Shown piece after piece: positions 43,879 through 46,765 of a stretch of 46,765 nt of DNA. Position 1 is the first letter of the stretch. Each line of letters opens with the position of its first letter. Origin of the DNA: Okeania sp. SIO1I7 (GTDB lineage: Bacteria; Cyanobacteriota; Cyanobacteriia; Cyanobacteriales; Microcoleaceae); NCBI GenBank assembly GCA_010672585.1, contig JAAHGF010000029.1:1-46765 (forward strand), written 5' to 3'. The notes under the pieces were generated by a model. It saw only the letters and a list, made by a program, of their open reading frames with translations, made no database searches and was not told the DNA's origin. The position numbers and the translations under genes are program-made.

Positions 43879-44371
43879 TAGGGGAGTAGGGGAGTAGGGG
43901 AGTAGGGGAGTAGGGGAGTGGGGGAGTAATTATAGAATTTGAAACATATACACAGTAGTTACGCAAATTGACTTTTAAACCATCATCTGTAGAGACGTTA
44001 GCGGCAGCTCTGCGGAGCGCAAATGCCATTCGCCCTCAATCCCAACGCTGGAATTAGCTGTATTAAATAAGCAAATTTTTAGGCTAATAGCTGATAGCTA
44101 GTTAACCCCTATAAAGCGATCGCTAGAATAACAAAAATTATCTTTTTTAAGAAGAAATTATCAGTAAATTGACTGAAATAACCTCTATCTATAATTTTAC
44201 TAAAATCTTTAAAATTTTTTTCCTGATAAGTAATAACTAAATAAGTAATATGTTAACAAAACTAAAAATTAAACTATAGGAAATTAGATCGTTAAATAAC
44301 AATATACTTCTTATTGATAGAAAACCAGGGAAACTACCCAAATGTGTTGTCTTGAATAAAAACTTAAAATC
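43879..44371. other. Intergenic region, no gene seen
   Basis: GTAGGGGAGTAGGGGAGTAG heptamers follow the TPR stop. A GTTACGCAAATTGACTTTTA element with a GCGCAAATGCCATTCGCCCT part follows (about 43958-44035), then a GCTAATAGCTGATAGCTAG piece and AT-rich DNA. Confidence 0.65.
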
Positions 44372-44947
44372 TTGGATAGACACAAAAGGACTGCAGATAT
44401 TGATTCGGTATTTTGGCAACAATGGCAAGAGCATCAAGACTATCTCTACCATTGCTGTATCAAATGGATGGGAGGCAACCCCACACAAGCAGAAGATGCT
44501 CTGAGTATGGCCATGCTCAAGGCTAGGGAAAAAATACAACAGTCCACCAAAGCAATTGAGAATTTTAAAGCTTGGTTGCTTAAACTAACTTATAACCTTT
44601 GCATGGATCTATTTAAGCAGCGTACTCTGTACGATCTAGAGGTTGAAGATGTAGACTCGGTTATTTCTAATGGGGTTTCTCAAGAAGAAAGTCCAATTCT
44701 TGCTGCTACATAACAAGAACTAGAAAAATTTTTTTGCCTGGCCATTGACGATCTACCAAAGAGACTACGGGAAACTTTTGTTCTCTATTTTGAGAAACAA
44801 TACTCTTATCAAGAGATAGCTACAGAGCTGAATATTTCTTACCCTAATGTCCGCAAGCTAATTTCTCAAGCACGAGCTATTTTGCGAAAAAGGTACGAGG
44901 AATATCAAAGGCAAGAAGAAGTAGTTATTGTTGAGTCTCACAAATAA
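44372..44947 (+). pseudogene. Sigma-70 family (ECF-like) factor interrupted by an in-frame TAA
   Basis: The first 113 codons read from TTG (44372): region 2 is seen in YHCCIKWMGGNPTQAEDALS and NFKAWLLKLTYNLCMDLFKQ. A TAA at 44711-44713 stops the frame. The same frame then continues for 77 codons as region 4: LAIDDLPKRLRETFVLYFEK, QYSYQEIATELNISYPNVRK and LISQARAILRKRYEEY, up to TAA at 44945-44947. No shift is needed, only one sense codon in place of TAA (CAA would do). Either the gene is broken by a point mutation, or the stop is read through, or the base is an error. The TTG start is the only candidate after an upstream stop at 44357. It precedes the DUF4347 gene. Confidence 0.8.
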
Positions 44948-45217
44948 TGAAAATTTTTCTTTATTATCCCCGATCAAGGGGAGGCTTTAAACCACAATTT
45001 TTCGGTAACCGAATAAGTAGATACATAAATATAGTGCAGAATGGCGGAAATAACTGACCAGTTATAAAACCCTAAAAGCCTTACCAATTAATACTTCTGA
45101 CTTCTGACTTCTGACTTCTGACTTGCGCGTAGCGGCAATAGTGCCTACCTTGGACAACAACAAGGTAGAAGTCATTTCAGCGATCAATTTAACCAATAAA
45201 TTTTCCCAAGGAATAAA
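44948..45217. repeat. Gap with inverted 135-bp-family start and CTTCTGA heptamers
   Basis: GGGGAGGCTTTAAACC is the inverted start of the 135-bp family; CTTCTGACTTCTGACTTCTG (45095-45124) is a heptamer run. An AAGGAA lies 5 nt before the ATG at 45218. Confidence 0.65.
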
Positions 45218-46765
45218 ATGAACAATACTACTAAAACTTTCAATCAAACCACTACTCTAGTTTTTATCGACGCCGGAGTTGACAACTATCAACAATTATT
45301 TGATGGTGTAGTTGCCGGAACTCAACCTTTTATTCTGGATACTGCCACTGATGGTATCCAACAAATAGACCAAATATTACAACAATATCCAGGACAAAAA
45401 ACTGTTCATATTATCTCCCACGGTGCTCCTGGATGTTTGTACCTGGGAAATACTCAACTGAGTTTAGATACTCTCAAACAGTATGCACCTCAACTGCAAC
45501 AGTGGGATATTGATAACCTCCTGCTTTATGGTTGTCATGTAGCTGCTGGGGATGCGGGAGAAGAGTTTGTCAGTAAATTGCAGGGTTTGACAAGAGCCAA
45601 TATTGCTGCTTCTGTGACCTTGACAGGAAATGCAACTAAAGGTGCTAACTGGGAGTTAGAGGTAAATATAGGTAAAGCTAACCTAACCACAGCACTACAA
45701 ACAGAAGTAATGGGAACCTATAGTGGTGTCCTCAACTTGCAACTGGAATTTGCCCAAAATATCGGCGGTAGCGATCGTGACCTGGGCTTCGGTATAGCCA
45801 CCGACAGCGATGGTAATGTCTGGGCTACTGGATCTTTCCGGGGCACTATCGATATCGACTCTGATGGCAACAATGATTTGACCAGTAATGGCAGTGATGA
45901 TAGCTATGTAGCCAAATTCGACAGTGATGGCAATTTGCAGTTTGCTCAAAATATCGGCGGTAGCGGTTTTGACCTGGGCAATGGCATAGCCACGGACAGC
46001 AATGGTAATGTCTGGGCTACAGGATATTTCGAGGGCAGCATCGACATCGACTCTGATGGCACGGATGATTTGACCAGTAATGGAATTCTTGATAGCTATG
46101 TAGCCAAATTCGACAGTGATGGCAATTTGCTGTTTGCTCAAAATATCGGCGGTAGCGGTTTTGACCTGGGCTTAGGCATAGCCACGGACAGCAATGGTAA
46201 TGTCTGGGCTACAGGATTTTTCAATGGCAGCATCGACATCGACTCTGATGGCACGGATGATTTGACCAGTAATGGTTTGAATGATAGCTATGTAGCCAAA
46301 TTCGACAGTGATGGCAATTTGCAGTTTGCTCAAAATATCGGCGGTAGCAGTGGTGACCTGGGCTTAGGCATAGCCACGGACAGCAATGGTAATGTCTGGG
46401 CTACAGGATATTTCGAGGGCAGCATCGACATTGACTCTGATGGCAACAATGATTTGACCAATAATGGTTTTTTTGATAGCTATGTAGCCAAATTCGACAG
46501 TGATGGCAATTTGCAGTTTGCTCAAAATATCGGCGGTAGCACTGGTGACGCGGGCAATGCCATAGCCACAGACAGCGATGGTAATGTCTGGGCTACTGGA
46601 TTTTTCAATGGCAGCATCGACATCGACTCTGATGGCAACAATGATTTGACCAGTAATGGCAGTAGAGATAGCTATCTAGCCAAATTCGATAGTGATGGCA
46701 ATTTGCAGTTTGCTCAAAATATCGGCGGTAGCAGTAGTGACGGGGGCAGAGGCATAGCCACGGAC
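45218..46765 (+). CDS. DUF4347 protein with SBBP beta-propeller repeats (truncated by window end)
   Basis: The ATG at 45218, five nt after AAGGAA, opens a frame that is still open at the window edge (516 codons seen). Residues about 12-170 form a DUF4347 domain, with VHIISHGAPGCLYLGNTQL and LLLYGCHVAAGDAGEEFV. The His and Cys spacing recalls clan-CD (caspase-like) peptidases, but activity is unproven. From about residue 175 follow SBBP repeats of 64 residues (192 nt), each with FAQNIGGS, IATDSNGNVWATG, IDIDSDG, DLTSNG and YVAKFDSDGNL. Five repeats are complete and a sixth is begun. DUF4347 often heads very large secreted or surface proteins of filamentous cyanobacteria. The acidic DSDG loops suggest calcium binding (inferred). 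Confidence 0.88.
   Translation, partial: MNNTTKTFNQTTTLVFIDAGVDNYQQLFDGVVAGTQPFILDTATDGIQQIDQILQQYPGQKTVHIISHGAPGCLYLGNTQLSLDTLKQYAPQLQQWDIDNLLLYGCHVAAGDAGEEFVSKLQGLTRANIAASVTLTGNATKGANWELEVNIGKANLTTALQTEVMGTYSGVLNLQLEFAQNIGGSDRDLGFGIATDSDGNVWATGSFRGTIDIDSDGNNDLTSNGSDDSYVAKFDSDGNLQFAQNIGGSGFDLGNGIATDSNGNVWATGYFEGSIDIDSDGTDDLTSNGILDSYVAKFDSDGNLLFAQNIGGSGFDLGLGIATDSNGNVWATGFFNGSIDIDSDGTDDLTSNGLNDSYVAKFDSDGNLQFAQNIGGSSGDLGLGIATDSNGNVWATGYFEGSIDIDSDGNNDLTNNGFFDSYVAKFDSDGNLQFAQNIGGSTGDAGNAIATDSDGNVWATGFFNGSIDIDSDGNNDLTSNGSRDSYLAKFDSDGNLQFAQNIGGSSSDGGRGIATD
45761..46765 (+). repeat. 192-nt tandem repeats in the DUF4347 gene
   Basis: ATCGGCGGTAGC starts at 45761, 45953, 46145, 46337, 46529 and 46721, exactly 192 nt apart each time. 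Differences between units are concentrated around the GGTAGC and TTGACCAGTAATGG segments. Confidence 0.95.

Noticed and set aside
45695-46141. 148-codon frame on the minus strand with repeating IAITVEFGYIAI segments
   Set aside because: It is the antisense shadow of the 192-nt SBBP repeats of the DUF4347 gene.

Overview
The window is AT-rich, repeat-laden DNA that looks like a filamentous non-heterocystous cyanobacterium of the Trichodesmium/Okeania/Moorena kind. The genus is inferred. The cyanobacterial assignment rests on gene content: a DHNA-CoA thioesterase of the phylloquinone pathway, DUF3172, a KGK-domain protein, an AMIN-domain protein, an SLH-OprB iron-uptake porin, cyanobactin proteins, and many GCGATCGC (HIP1-type) sites. 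Coding density is low. Long gaps are filled with short heptamer repeats (GGAAGAA/TTCTTCC and GGCAGGA types), ATTATTA repeats, GCTGATA repeats and several miniature-element families.

Layout. 1-9.5 kb: decayed fragments (a kinase, an unknown protein, an NRPS ghost) and housekeeping or accessory genes (TMEM14, DUF815 ATPase, TerB-like protein, DHNA-CoA hydrolase, KGK protein, PanE-like reductase). Among them is a striking five-copy array of ~146-bp tandem repeats (4.49-5.21 kb). 9.5-16.2 kb: CPBP protease, ClpS, DUF3172, AMIN protein and TldD. 16.6-20.3 kb: two signalling genes, REC-REC-histidine kinase and REC-STAND-type NTPase; the first has its ATG out of frame by one base in a run of ten A. 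20.6-28.6 kb: an ABC importer whose permease is separated from its ATPase and binding protein by an opposing ChrA-type chromate transporter, followed by an SLH porin. 29.1-35.3 kb: a cyanobactin-type maturation cassette. It holds two subtilisin-like proteases with PatA/PatG tails (one with a PatG-like insertion between Asp and His), a four-helix-bundle gene, and divergent PatB-like and PatC-like small proteins. I see no YcaO cyclodehydratase, precursor peptide or prenyltransferase in the window. 35.8-39.8 kb: a conserved unknown protein, a second four-helix-bundle gene, an E1-like ThiF protein, and an AAA ATPase fused to a TOPRIM/DUF4435 nuclease domain that resembles a one-gene PARIS/OLD-like defence protein. 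40.0-46.8 kb: a divergent rubrerythrin/PerR pair, a VOC protein, a TPR protein, a sigma factor carrying an in-frame TAA, and the start of a large DUF4347 protein with perfect 192-nt SBBP repeats running off the window.

Mobile and repeat DNA is a main theme. Intergenic repeats have moved into genes in frame (CPBP protease, PatG-like protease linker, tail of the unknown protein at 35.8 kb), ended or preceded others (kinase fragment, permease), and nested in each other. One 227-bp element sits inside a 135-bp repeat with a clean 9-bp target duplication. The most promising systems to follow up are the precursor-less cyanobactin cassette, the E1-like/ATPase-TOPRIM neighbourhood, the REC-STAND two-gene signalling unit, and the 146-bp hairpin array.
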